Assembly (NCBI RefSeq): GCF_017640745.1
Contig: NZ_JAEPQA010000003.1
Span: 1 to 64,000 of the forward strand
Reading direction: 5' to 3'
Source of the DNA: Nisaea sp.
GTDB lineage: Bacteria; Pseudomonadota; Alphaproteobacteria; Thalassobaculales; Thalassobaculaceae
Length of the DNA stretch: 64,000 nt
A model generated the notes under the pieces. That model had not been told where the DNA came from and ran no database searches. It saw nothing but the letters and a program-made list of their open reading frames with translations. Positions 28,630 to 37,262 of this stretch are shown piece after piece (positions within the stretch are counted from its first letter, which is position 1; each line of letters begins with the position of its first letter). Made by a program: the position numbers and the translations under genes.

Positions 28630-29474
28630 GCGTCCCGTCCGCTATCCTGCTGCGCCTGGAACTCCTCGCCGAGAGGTACGTAGAAGGCGGCCGCGAAACC
28701 GGCGAGTTCGCGGGCCGGGACATTGAAGGGAGGCTTCACGCCGCCGCGGAAATGGGTGCGCACAAGGTGCTGCCAGGTTTCGATCCGGGGTTTGCCCTCG
28801 CGGTCGCAGACATGGTCGAACCAGCGCTTGCCGACGGCGACATGGGTGATCTCGTCGTCGAAGATCACCTGCAGGATCGCGGCGCTCGCATCGTCGCCGA
28901 CTTCCCGCATCTTCTTGATCATCGCCGGCGTCACGTCGAGCCCCCGCGCCTCCAGCACCAGCGGTACGATGGAGAGCCGGGCGAGCAGGTCGTCCGCCGT
29001 CTCCGTTGCGGCCTGCCAGAGCCCGTCATGGGCATTCAGCGCGCCGTAATGCGAGCCCAGTTCCTCCAACCGGTCGGAGATCATCAGGAAATGCTTCGAC
29101 TCGTCGTCGGCAACCTTCATCCAGTCGATGTAGAAGCCTTCCGGCAGGTCGTGATCGGTGTAGCGGGCGATCATGTCCCAGGAGAGGTCGACGGCATTCA
29201 GCTCGATATGGGCTAGCGCATGCAGCAGGGCGATCCGGCCCGCGGGCGCCTCGGTGATCTTGCGCTTCGGCACCTCGCGCGGCGGACGCAGGGCGGGTGT
29301 TTCCGGCCGGCCAGGGCGTTCCGGCGCCGCGGCGCTGCCGATACCTTCGAAGGCGCCCTCGCGCCAGGCGGCGACGGCGGCCCTGCCGAGTCTTGCCTTT
29401 TCGCGCGGATCGGCGGTCTCGAGCACGGCCACCGCCGCCTCTGCCAGTGTGGTGAAATCTTTTGCCTCGGACAT
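28626..29474 (-). CDS. DUF455 ferritin-like di-iron protein
   Basis: A 282-residue helical protein. Likely iron ligands are seen in HIELNAVDL, DDESKHFLM (E-x2-H) and DDEITHVAVG (E-x2-H), the pattern of ferritin-like DUF455 proteins. The reaction is unknown. I took the ATG at 29474 (MSEAKDFT) rather than a longer frame to 29570 that has no conserved content and would run into the hisI promoter region. Its stop overlaps the GTG of the cyclase gene, so the two are translationally coupled. Confidence 0.88.
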   Translation of the reverse strand: MSEAKDFTTLAEAAVAVLETADPREKARLGRAAVAAWREGAFEGIGSAAAPERPGRPETPALRPPREVPKRKITEAPAGRIALLHALAHIELNAVDLSWDMIARYTDHDLPEGFYIDWMKVADDESKHFLMISDRLEELGSHYGALNAHDGLWQAATETADDLLARLSIVPLVLEARGLDVTPAMIKKMREVGDDASAAILQVIFDDEITHVAVGKRWFDHVCDREGKPRIETWQHLVRTHFRGGVKPPFNVPARELAGFAAAFYVPLGEEFQAQQDSGRDA

Positions 29475-29606
29475 GCCGTTGCGGTCCCTATCGCTTTCCC
29501 TCTTGATGGTTTTACGCGCTCGCAGCCCTTTTGGTCCACTTTCGGTGACGTTGCGGCCGGCGCGCGCCACGGCCTATAACCGGTCCGGACAGTTGGAGCA
29601 TGTGTC

Positions 29607-30056
29607 ATGACAGCAGACATCTTGTTTGCCGCGCGCGGGAGCAAGGCGGAGATCGAGGAAGGCAGTGCCTTCCAGCCGAAATTCGATGCGGACGGCCTGA
29701 TCCCCTGCATTACCCAGCATGCGGAAACCGGCGAGGTCCTGATGTTCGCCTTCATGAACAGGGAAGCGCTCGCCCGAACGCTTGAACTCGGGGAGGCGGT
29801 TTACTGGAGCCGGTCGCGGAACGAGATCTGGCACAAGGGCGCAACCAGCGGTCATGTGCAGAAGGTCGTCGAGCTCAGGACCGACTGCGATCAGGACGTG
29901 GTGCTCTTGCGGGTCCTTTCCGGGCCGGCTTGCCATGTCGGCTACGACAGCTGCTTCTACCGCGCGGCGACGGTCCAGGATGGCAGAGCGGTGCTGTCGG
30001 TGGTGAAGGACGGCAAGGCGTACGATCCCGACGCGGTCTACGGAAAGAAGGGCTGA
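29607..30056 (+). CDS. hisI: Phosphoribosyl-AMP cyclohydrolase HisI
   Basis: A 149-residue enzyme of histidine synthesis that opens the adenine ring of phosphoribosyl-AMP. Diagnostic segments are [20 protein letters not shown], the Mg2+ site RTDCDQD and the zinc cysteines in [13 protein letters not shown]. It is the single-domain type without HisE. The gene is outside a his operon and is followed 4 bases later by cytidine deaminase. Confidence 0.97.
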   Translation: MTADILFAARGSKAEIEEGSAFQPKFDADGLIPCITQHAETGEVLMFAFMNREALARTLELGEAVYWSRSRNEIWHKGATSGHVQKVVELRTDCDQDVVLLRVLSGPACHVGYDSCFYRAATVQDGRAVLSVVKDGKAYDPDAVYGKKG

Positions 30057-30060
30057 GCCC

Positions 30061-30612
30061 ATGGCCGGGATCGAAATCGTTCTGCCGGAGATTGAGGCCG
30101 AGGACCGGGTGATCGAGACGGAGGCCGGACGCTTTCGTGTCGCAGGCGTGAGGATCCCCGAGAAGCGGGTCATGGCCGATCCCGCGCTGCTGCGCGACCT
30201 GGTGAAGGCGGCGCGCGCGGCGGCGGCAAAGGCCCATGTGCCCTATTCGCATTTCCATGTCGGCGCCGCCGTGATCATGGCGGACGATCCGGAAGGACGG
30301 ATCATCACCGGCGCCAATATCGAGAACGCCTCCTACGGCGCAACGGTCTGCGGCGAGCGCAACGCGTTGCACGCGGCGGCGGCGAAGGGGTTCCGCAAGA
30401 TCCGGTTCCTCGCCCTCTCGACGGCTGACAGTCTGGGCGGCCCGCTGCAGGAGCGATCGCCCTGCGGTATCTGCCGCCAGGTGATGCGGGAATTCATCGA
30501 CCGCAACGAGGCCGGTGACGCGGCCCTCATCCTGGTCGATACCGGAGATGACGAGTTCACCGCCGACATTCTCGACATCGACCGTCTGCTGCCTTACGGA
30601 TTCCGTCTCTAG
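30061..30612 (+). CDS. cdd: Cytidine deaminase with N-terminal extension
   Basis: A 183-residue homologue of Cdd (cytidine to uridine, pyrimidine salvage). Zinc and catalytic residues are in TVCGERNALHAA (Cys, Glu) and SPCGICRQVM (two Cys). SHFHVGAAV and GANIENASYG bind the nucleoside. About 37 residues precede the normal Cdd N-terminus; an internal ATG at 30172 would give the standard length but lacks a ribosome site. Four bases separate it from hisI, so coupling is likely. Confidence 0.93.
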   Translation: MAGIEIVLPEIEAEDRVIETEAGRFRVAGVRIPEKRVMADPALLRDLVKAARAAAAKAHVPYSHFHVGAAVIMADDPEGRIITGANIENASYGATVCGERNALHAAAAKGFRKIRFLALSTADSLGGPLQERSPCGICRQVMREFIDRNEAGDAALILVDTGDDEFTADILDIDRLLPYGFRL

Positions 30613-30618
30613 GCCGCC

Positions 30619-30636
30619 TACCTGCCGTCGCAGGTA
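30619..30636. terminator. Hairpin between convergent cdd and flagellin genes
   Basis: TACCTGC-CGTC-GCAGGTA is a perfect 7-bp stem with a 4-base loop, 6 bases after the cdd stop. No direct T-run follows in either direction (a TTTTT lies 18 bases away), so it may be a weak or factor-dependent stop. Confidence 0.4.
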
Positions 30637-30655
30637 TGATGCCTTTCGGAGATTT

Positions 30656-31498
30656 TTACTGGAACAGCCCGAGGATCGTCTGCGGGCGCTGGTTGGCGAG
30701 ACCGAGGGTCTGGACGGCGAGCTGCTCCTGGACCTGAAGGGCGGTCAGGCGGGCGCTCTCGCGGGCCATGTTTGCATCGACGATATTGCCGAGACCTTCA
30801 TCGACGGCGTCCCGCGTGCTCTCGAGGAAATTCGTCTGTAGGGAAAGTGCGCGCGCGTCGGCACCGAGCTGGCCGAGAGCCGTGCCGATATCCGTCATCG
30901 CGGTTTGCCAGACGGTGAGGGCGGTCTGCGCATTTGCAGGCGTGCTGATGTCCTCGTTGGCGAGCCGTGCATAGCTGACGTCGATACGCTGGCCGCGCAC
31001 GGTCAGCGTGCTCCCGTCGACATTCGAGAGCACATTGATGTCGTTCACCGTACCGACCGCGAGATTGAACGGGATCGCGACCTCGATCAGGATATTCTCG
31101 CCATTGAAGGTGGAGTTCTCGAGGATCTGGCGCATCTGCGCGATCATGTCGCTGTAGTCGTTCTGCAGGATCTGCTGCTGTTGCGTCGTGTTGCCCGGGT
31201 TGGCGCCCTCGGTGATCTTCTTGCGAATGTCGGTCATCAGGTTGGAGACAGCCGTCGCCCCGGCGATTCCGACCTGTGCGACGCCCTTGGCGTTATTCAA
31301 ACCCTTGATGACGGCATCGATCGCCCGGAGTTCCGTCCGGATACCCTGTGCGATGGCAAAGTTGGAAGCGTCCTCCTCCGCGCCGGTGACACGGAGGCCG
31401 GTAGAGACATGGTTTTGCACCCTGTCCTTGGCCATCTGGATGCCGGTCAGGTTTCTGAGCGCCGTCATCGCGGGCGGATTTGTGAGCACAGAGATCAT
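30656..31498 (-). CDS. Flagellin (short, D0-D1 only)
   Basis: A 280-residue flagellin with both conserved ends. The N-terminal D0/D1 begins MISVLTNPPAMTALRNL and includes HVSTGLRVTGAEEDASNFAI. The C-terminal D1/D0 ends ARLTALQVQEQLAVQTLGLA. The surface-exposed middle is only about 60 residues, so the filament would lack large outer domains. No flaF, flbT or chaperone gene is adjacent. A sigma-54 type promoter matches just upstream. The start fits the family N-terminus although no ribosome site is visible. Confidence 0.92.
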   Translation of the reverse strand: MISVLTNPPAMTALRNLTGIQMAKDRVQNHVSTGLRVTGAEEDASNFAIAQGIRTELRAIDAVIKGLNNAKGVAQVGIAGATAVSNLMTDIRKKITEGANPGNTTQQQQILQNDYSDMIAQMRQILENSTFNGENILIEVAIPFNLAVGTVNDINVLSNVDGSTLTVRGQRIDVSYARLANEDISTPANAQTALTVWQTAMTDIGTALGQLGADARALSLQTNFLESTRDAVDEGLGNIVDANMARESARLTALQVQEQLAVQTLGLANQRPQTILGLFQ

Positions 31499-31512
31499 AA
31501 CGACGAATCGTT
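31499..31512 (-). other. Small hairpin abutting the flagellin start codon
   Basis: On the minus strand AACGA-TTCG-TCGTT forms a 5-bp stem with a TTCG loop immediately before the ATG, where a ribosome site would normally be. It could be a translational control element, but the predicted start of transcription falls within it. Confidence 0.3.
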
Positions 31513-31513
31513 A

Positions 31514-31530
31514 AGCAATGACTGTGCCAA
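31514..31530 (-). promoter_or_regulatory. Sigma-54 (-24/-12) promoter candidate for flagellin
   Basis: The minus strand reads TTGGCACAGTCATTGCT. It matches the sigma-54 consensus YTGGCACGRNNNTTGCW at every fixed position except one (A for G), with correct spacing. Sigma-54 control of flagellin genes is established in several alphaproteobacteria. The implied transcript start is only about 6 bases before the assigned ATG. Confidence 0.65.
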
Positions 31531-31629
31531 ATTCGTATTTGAGTTATGGGATATTCAATGGCGGCCGGATTTTCAGGAAACCGCGCTCCGCGCCGGGGAG
31601 GAAAAAACCCGGCGCGGCGGTGGCTTACC

Positions 31630-32091
31630 TCAGATTTCCCTCGCGGCGGCCAGGACCTCGTCCGCGTGGCCCGGGACCTTCACCTTGCGCCAGACGTTGC
31701 GGATCTTGCCGTCGCCGTCGATCAGGAAGGTGGCGCGCTCGATGCCCATGTACTTCTTGCCGTACATGTTCTTCTCGACCCAGACTCCATAGCGCTCGCA
31801 GACGTCGCTGTCCTCGTCTGACGCGAGGGTGAAAGGCAGATCGTATTTCGCCTTGAACTTGTCGTGCTTGGCTGCCGGATCCTTGGAAACACCAATGATC
31901 TCGGCATCGATACCGGAAAAGTCCGGCATCGCATCCCTGAACGCGCAGGCTTCCTTGGTGCAGCCGGGGGTGTCGTCCTTCGGATAGAAATAGAGGACGA
32001 CCTTCTTTCCCTTCAGACCGGCGAGCGAGACGGTCCCGCCGCCATCCGTGGCCATGTTGAAATCAGGTGCCTTGTCGCCGACATCGGCCAT
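31630..32091 (-). CDS. bcp: Thioredoxin-dependent peroxiredoxin (Bcp/PrxQ)
   Basis: A 153-residue thiol peroxidase. The peroxidatic and resolving cysteines lie in DDTPGCTKEACAFRD with the 5-residue spacing of atypical 2-Cys Bcp/PrxQ proteins. It reduces hydroperoxides using thioredoxin. The start is MADVGDKAPDF, the normal N-terminus; an upstream in-frame ATG at 32160 adds nothing conserved. It is on the same strand as recQ. Confidence 0.95.
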   Translation of the reverse strand: MADVGDKAPDFNMATDGGGTVSLAGLKGKKVVLYFYPKDDTPGCTKEACAFRDAMPDFSGIDAEIIGVSKDPAAKHDKFKAKYDLPFTLASDEDSDVCERYGVWVEKNMYGKKYMGIERATFLIDGDGKIRNVWRKVKVPGHADEVLAAAREI

Positions 32092-32168
32092 GAAACTTCT
32101 CCGGATTGTGGATTGCAGTAAGGACAGGAGGCAATCTGGCGCGCTCGGGGCCGCCGTCAAGAGAGGGG

Positions 32169-34088
32169 CTAGGCGGACGCCTCCTCGCTGAGGATCAGAT
32201 CGATGAACGGCGCCGCGAATTTCTCCAGCTTGGCCTGCCCGACGCCATGGATCGAGGCGAAGCTCTCCTTGCAGGTCGGCCGTTTGGCCGCCATGTCGGC
32301 GAGGCTGCGGTCGGTGAAGACGACATAAGCTGGCACGTTGCCTTCGCGCGCGATCTCGGAGCGTAGCTGTTTCAGGGCCTTGAAGAGGCGCAACTCCGGG
32401 CCGCTCATGGATTCGGTCGGTGCGGCGGTCGAGCGCGCGGTCTTCGCCTTGCGCTCGCGCCGGAGACTGTCCTGGCGGTAGCGGAATTCCACCTCCCCGC
32501 CGAGCAGGGCCTTGCCCTTGGCGCTGACAGACAAGCCGCCGAAGCCCTGGATGTCGAGATCGAGGAAGCCGCCCGCCACCAGTTGCCGGATCAGGGATTG
32601 CCAGTCCTTCGCCCCATGCGCCGTGCCCGCGCCGTAGGTCGAGACCTTGTCATGCCCGAACTTGCGGATGCGTTCGGTATTTCCGCCGCGAAGCACGTCG
32701 ACGATATGCACGGTGCCGAAGCGCTCCCCGGTTTCCTGGATCGTCTTCAGGGCCAGTTTTGCATCCTCGGTGCCGTCGGCGGTTTCTGCCGGGTTGAGAC
32801 AGGCATCGCAATTGCCGCAGGGCTCCGACTCCTCGCCGAAATAGCGCAGCAGCGACTGGCGCCGGCACTCCGGCGCCTCGCAATAGGCGATCAGCGCGTC
32901 GAGGCGCTTGTGTTCGCGGCGCCGCCGGTCGCCTTCCTCGTGCTCCTGATCGATGAACATGCGGCGCATGCGGATATCGTCGAGACCGTAGAGCATCAGC
33001 GCGTGCGCGGGCGCCCCGTCGCGTCCGGCGCGGCCGAATTCCTGATAATAGGCCTCGACGCTGCCGGGCATGTCGGTATGCAGCACGAAGCGGACGTCCG
33101 GTTTGTCGATCCCCATGCCGAAGGCGATGGTCGCGACCATGATGACCGCGCTCTCCGACATGAAGAGGTCCTGGTTGCGGTCGCGCTCTTCCTTGTCCAT
33201 GCCGGCATGGTAGGCGAGGGCGTTGTAGCCCTTCTCGCGCAGGAAACCTGCGATCTCTTCCGTCTTCTTGCGGGAGAGGCAGTAGACCACGCCGCTCTCG
33301 CCGGCATGGGTTTCGAGGAAATCCAGAACCTGCGCCTTCCAGTCGGCGCGCAAAGCGACGTCGAGGCGGATGTTCGGCCGGTCGAACCCGTGCACGAAGA
33401 TCTCTGCTTTCCCGGCAAAGAGCTTCTCGGCGATGTCGAGGCGCGTCACCTGATCCGCGGTCGCCGTGAAGGCGGCGATCGGGACATTCGGGAAGACGGT
33501 TCGCAGGCGGGCGAGATCGTCATATTCCGGTCGGAAGGAGGCGCCCCATTGCGAGATGCAGTGCGCCTCGTCGACGACCAGAAGGGAGAGCGGCAGCTTC
33601 GAGATCGCCGCCAGCATGCGGTCCGTCATCAGCCGTTCGGGCGAGAGATAGAGGAGGTCGAGCTCGCCCGCGGCGACCTTGTGCCAGACCGCGACATTGG
33701 CCGCCCGGTCCTTCGCCGAGTTGATCGTATCGGCGCGCACGCCCGCCAGTTTCAGGGCCGCCACCTGGTCCTGCATCAGCGCGACGAGGGGGGAAACGAC
33801 GATTGTGAGACCGCCCTTTACCAGCGCTGGAAGCTGGAAGCAGAGCGATTTCCCGGAGCCGGTCGGCATCACTGCGAGGGCGTTGTTGCCGCCGAGGATC
33901 GCGTCCACCACCGGCTCCTGTCCCGGCCGGAAACCGTCGAACCCGAAAACATCCTTCAGAACGCGGTATTTGTCGCTTTCCGGGTCCGGGCGGACGGCAT
34001 GCATCATTGGAGTGTAGGTCCAAGTCTGGTGGGGTTCGGCCTGGGAACCGTCAAGATCTGGTGTTCTTGGTACAGGAGGCACCGTCAT
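32169..34088 (-). CDS. recQ: ATP-dependent DNA helicase RecQ
   Basis: A 639-residue 3'-5' helicase of recombination and fork repair. It has Walker A PTGSGKS near residue 75, the DEAH box in VVDEAHCISQWG, helicase motif VI in QEFGRAGRDG, the RecQ zinc cysteines (CRRQSLLRYF ... CGNCDAC, about 405-430), a winged-helix domain and a C-terminal HRDC domain (about 565-630). The ATG at 34088 has GGAGGG 11 bases upstream and lies 19 bases after the glnE stop. The frame continues upstream but would overlap glnE. Confidence 0.96.
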   Translation of the reverse strand: MTVPPVPRTPDLDGSQAEPHQTWTYTPMMHAVRPDPESDKYRVLKDVFGFDGFRPGQEPVVDAILGGNNALAVMPTGSGKSLCFQLPALVKGGLTIVVSPLVALMQDQVAALKLAGVRADTINSAKDRAANVAVWHKVAAGELDLLYLSPERLMTDRMLAAISKLPLSLLVVDEAHCISQWGASFRPEYDDLARLRTVFPNVPIAAFTATADQVTRLDIAEKLFAGKAEIFVHGFDRPNIRLDVALRADWKAQVLDFLETHAGESGVVYCLSRKKTEEIAGFLREKGYNALAYHAGMDKEERDRNQDLFMSESAVIMVATIAFGMGIDKPDVRFVLHTDMPGSVEAYYQEFGRAGRDGAPAHALMLYGLDDIRMRRMFIDQEHEEGDRRRREHKRLDALIAYCEAPECRRQSLLRYFGEESEPCGNCDACLNPAETADGTEDAKLALKTIQETGERFGTVHIVDVLRGGNTERIRKFGHDKVSTYGAGTAHGAKDWQSLIRQLVAGGFLDLDIQGFGGLSVSAKGKALLGGEVEFRYRQDSLRRERKAKTARSTAAPTESMSGPELRLFKALKQLRSEIAREGNVPAYVVFTDRSLADMAAKRPTCKESFASIHGVGQAKLEKFAAPFIDLILSEEASA

Positions 34089-34107
34089 CCCGCAACCGTC
34101 CCTCCGT

Positions 34108-37100
34108 TCACTCCGCAGAATTCGCATCCACCGGCGGCAGAGCGGCGGCGGGCTCCTCGATCAGGGTCCTGAAAGCGTCGCGCACCTCGGCCCCGCGCTT
34201 CTCGATGATTCTGTCCAGATCCTCGAACTTGCTGACTCCGGCGGACATGGCGAGCCGGGCCTTCAATGCGGCGGGCGCGGTTTCCGGATCGAAACTCTCG
34301 TCCACGGTCAGCCTGAGGATCCACTGGATCGCACGCCAGAGCCGGGTGGTGCCGGCGAGTTTGTCGGCGAGGTCCCGCTCAAGGAGCTTCGCATCGCCCA
34401 CACGGTCGAAAACGTCCGCGGTATTGCCGGTCAGCAGCTCCGGATGCTCCCGGCAGTGTTTCAGGAGGAGATACTGGGCCATGAATTCGAGGTCCACGAG
34501 GCCGCCGCGCCAATGTTTGATCTTCCAATGGGAGGCGCTGGAATGTTCCTTCGCGATCCGCTCGCGCATGTCCGCCACGTCTCGGAGCAGCTTTTCCCGG
34601 TCCCGCTCCTCGGTGAGCAGATCCGCGAAGAGGGTATCGAGCTTGGCGGTCATTTCCTGTGAGGCCGCGACTACCCGGGCGCGGGTGAGCGCCATGCGCT
34701 CCCAGGTCCAGGCTTCCTCACGGTGATATTTCTCGAACCCCTCGAGGCTCGGCACCATCGTGCCCTTGTTCCCGCTCGGGCGCAGGCGCAGATCGACCTC
34801 GAAGAGTCCTCCCTCCGCCGTCTGGGCGGTCAGGGCCGCGAGCAGGCGCTGGCCGAGGCGGGTGAAATAGGTACTGGCCGGCAAAGGCTTCTCGCCGTCG
34901 GACTCGGCGTCGAACGGCGCGTCGTAGAGAAAAACCAGATCGAGATCGGATCCGGCCGAGATCTCCCGCGCCCCGAGCTTGCCGTAGGCGATGACGGCGA
35001 GTGCGGGGAGCGGACAGCCGGTAATGCGTCCGTGCCGGAGCGCGAATTCCGCTTCGACCCGCGGCAGCAGCACACGGATCCCCACATCGACGATATCGGA
35101 GAGGCATTCGGCCGCGCGGGTTGCAGGAACCCGGCCCTGGAGGACCTGGATGCCGACCAGGAAGCGCTGGTCGTTGATCCAGCGCCGGGCGATGTCGAGC
35201 ACGTCCTCGTAATAGCGGGCGCCCGCGAGATCGCGCTCGAGTTCCGCCTCGAGGCTGTCCCGGTCGCCGAGCTTGGCGGAGGGATCGTGGGTCAGCACGC
35301 CTTCGAAGAGGGAAGGATGATGGCCGAGCTGGCGTGCCAGCGACGGTGCCATGCCCATGATGTCCGCCAGCATCTCGAGCAGCGGCGGATTCGCCTGGAA
35401 GAGAGAAAAGAGCTGCACGCCTGCGGGCAGTCCTTCCAGAAACCGGTCGAACCGGCGGAAGGCGGTATCCGGCTCGGGCGCCTTTCCGAACGATGTGAGC
35501 AGCGCCGGGACGATCTCGGTCAGGATCTGGCGCGAGCGTTCGCTCCGGGTCGCCCGGTAGCGCCCATGGTGCCAGGTGCGGATCCGGGTGGCGACGAATT
35601 CCGGGTCCTCGAAGCCGAGAGATTCAAGGGTTTTAAGCGTCTCGGGGTCGCTTTCGACCCCTGTGAAAACGAGACTGCCGGCGTCCTCGACATCGGAAGA
35701 TAGCGGCGCACTTTCCTCGAACAGGTTCCGGTAATGATGCGCCACGGTGGAGAGCTGGTGGATCAGTTCGCGGCGGAACCGGTCGACCTCCTCGATGCCG
35801 AGGAATCCAGAGATCTTTGCGAGCCCGTCCGTGGTTTCCGGAAGCGAATGGGTCTGCGCGTCGTTGACCATCTGCAGGCGGTGTTCGACCGTGCGCAGGA
35901 AGCGGTAGGCATCCATCATCGCCTTGGCGACGTCCGCCTTGACGCGGCCGAGATCGACCAGGGCCTGCATCGCTTCGGCGGTCTTCTTGCCGCGCAGACG
36001 CGCGTCCCGCCCGCCCCAGATCAGCTGCTGGGTCTGGACGAAGAACTCGATCTCGCGGATGCCGCCTCGTCCGAGCTTCACGTTGTGACCCTCTACCTTG
36101 ATCTTGCTGCCGCCCTTGTGCGCGGCGATCTGGCGCTTGATCGAATGGATGTCCTCGATCGCGGCGAAGTCGAGATGCTTGCGCCAGACGAAGGGGCGGA
36201 TCAGGGAGAGAAACATCTCCGCCGCCTTCATGTCGCAGCCGATCGGGCGCGCCTTGATCATGGCTGCGCGTTCCCAGTTCTGGCCGAGACTCTCGTAATA
36301 GATCTCGGCCGCGGCGACTGAGACTGCGATCGGCGTCGCGCTGGCATCGGGGCGCAGGCGCAGGTCGGTGCGGAAGACATAGCCGTCGGGTGTCCGCTCC
36401 TCAAGGAGCCGGACGACGAGGCGCGTCATGGTGACGAAATGCTTCTGAAGTTCCTCGACCCCGGCATAGGCCGGCAGCTCGTTGTCGTAGAAGACGATCA
36501 GGTCGATATCGCTGGAATAGTTGAGTTCCTTCGCCCCGAGCTTGCCCATGCCGAGGCAGATCAGTCCGGAGCCGTCGAGGATGTCCCCCGGTCCGTCCGC
36601 GTCGAGCGGCAATCTGCCGGCACGCGCCTCGATCCCGAGAGCGTGGCGCCAGGCCGCCGCGATCGCGATGTCGGCAAGCTCGCTCAGAGCCCCGGTCACG
36701 CGCTCCAGCGGCCAGACACGGGTGATGTCGGCGACCGCCGTCGTCAGCGAGTAGTGCCGCTTCAGGACCCGCAGGGCCGACATCAGAGCAACGGTATCCA
36801 TTGCGAGCGGGTCAAGGGCGGCCGCCCGTTCCTGTAGCCGGACTTCCATTGCGTCCGGGCCGTTTTCCAGAAGGTCGGCGGCGAACTCGATGTCCCGAAT
36901 CATCAGACGGGTAAGGTAGGGACTGTTTGCGAACAGCCCTTGTAACAGCGGCGTCCCGTTCCGATGTTCGGCAAGGGCCGCTACGCGCGCCGCAAGAGCG
37001 TCGTCGCCCGTCAGCCCCGGCTGCTCGCACCAGCGCTCAAGCCCGATCCGGGCGGCCTCGCTGTCCGTGACCGTCGGAAAATAAGTGATTTGGTCCAGAA

Positions 37101-37131
37101 ACACCGGTGCCCCCGCTGCAATATTATCCAT
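34108..37131 (-). CDS. glnE: Bifunctional glutamine synthetase adenylyltransferase/deadenylylase GlnE
   Basis: A 1007-residue enzyme that adds and removes AMP on glutamine synthetase in response to PII. Two nucleotidyltransferase domains are visible, with catalytic aspartates in SSDIDLIVFYD (about residue 206) and GSDLDLVFLYD (about 727), separated by a helical regulatory region. Length is normal. It is followed on the same strand by recQ and bcp and is divergent from the AsmA-like gene across a 131-base gap. Confidence 0.96.
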   Translation of the reverse strand: MDNIAAGAPVFLDQITYFPTVTDSEAARIGLERWCEQPGLTGDDALAARVAALAEHRNGTPLLQGLFANSPYLTRLMIRDIEFAADLLENGPDAMEVRLQERAAALDPLAMDTVALMSALRVLKRHYSLTTAVADITRVWPLERVTGALSELADIAIAAAWRHALGIEARAGRLPLDADGPGDILDGSGLICLGMGKLGAKELNYSSDIDLIVFYDNELPAYAGVEELQKHFVTMTRLVVRLLEERTPDGYVFRTDLRLRPDASATPIAVSVAAAEIYYESLGQNWERAAMIKARPIGCDMKAAEMFLSLIRPFVWRKHLDFAAIEDIHSIKRQIAAHKGGSKIKVEGHNVKLGRGGIREIEFFVQTQQLIWGGRDARLRGKKTAEAMQALVDLGRVKADVAKAMMDAYRFLRTVEHRLQMVNDAQTHSLPETTDGLAKISGFLGIEEVDRFRRELIHQLSTVAHHYRNLFEESAPLSSDVEDAGSLVFTGVESDPETLKTLESLGFEDPEFVATRIRTWHHGRYRATRSERSRQILTEIVPALLTSFGKAPEPDTAFRRFDRFLEGLPAGVQLFSLFQANPPLLEMLADIMGMAPSLARQLGHHPSLFEGVLTHDPSAKLGDRDSLEAELERDLAGARYYEDVLDIARRWINDQRFLVGIQVLQGRVPATRAAECLSDIVDVGIRVLLPRVEAEFALRHGRITGCPLPALAVIAYGKLGAREISAGSDLDLVFLYDAPFDAESDGEKPLPASTYFTRLGQRLLAALTAQTAEGGLFEVDLRLRPSGNKGTMVPSLEGFEKYHREEAWTWERMALTRARVVAASQEMTAKLDTLFADLLTEERDREKLLRDVADMRERIAKEHSSASHWKIKHWRGGLVDLEFMAQYLLLKHCREHPELLTGNTADVFDRVGDAKLLERDLADKLAGTTRLWRAIQWILRLTVDESFDPETAPAALKARLAMSAGVSKFEDLDRIIEKRGAEVRDAFRTLIEEPAAALPPVDANSAE

Positions 37132-37262
37132 CGGAGGGTGCGCACCGGGACAGCCCGCGTCAACCGGGACCGACTGGGGCGTCCCGGGGTTGTTCCAGTG
37201 GCGCCTCTTTGGCGTCGCGCCGTCCGGCGCCCTATGTTAAGCGGAATGACCCCGAGCCAAGA

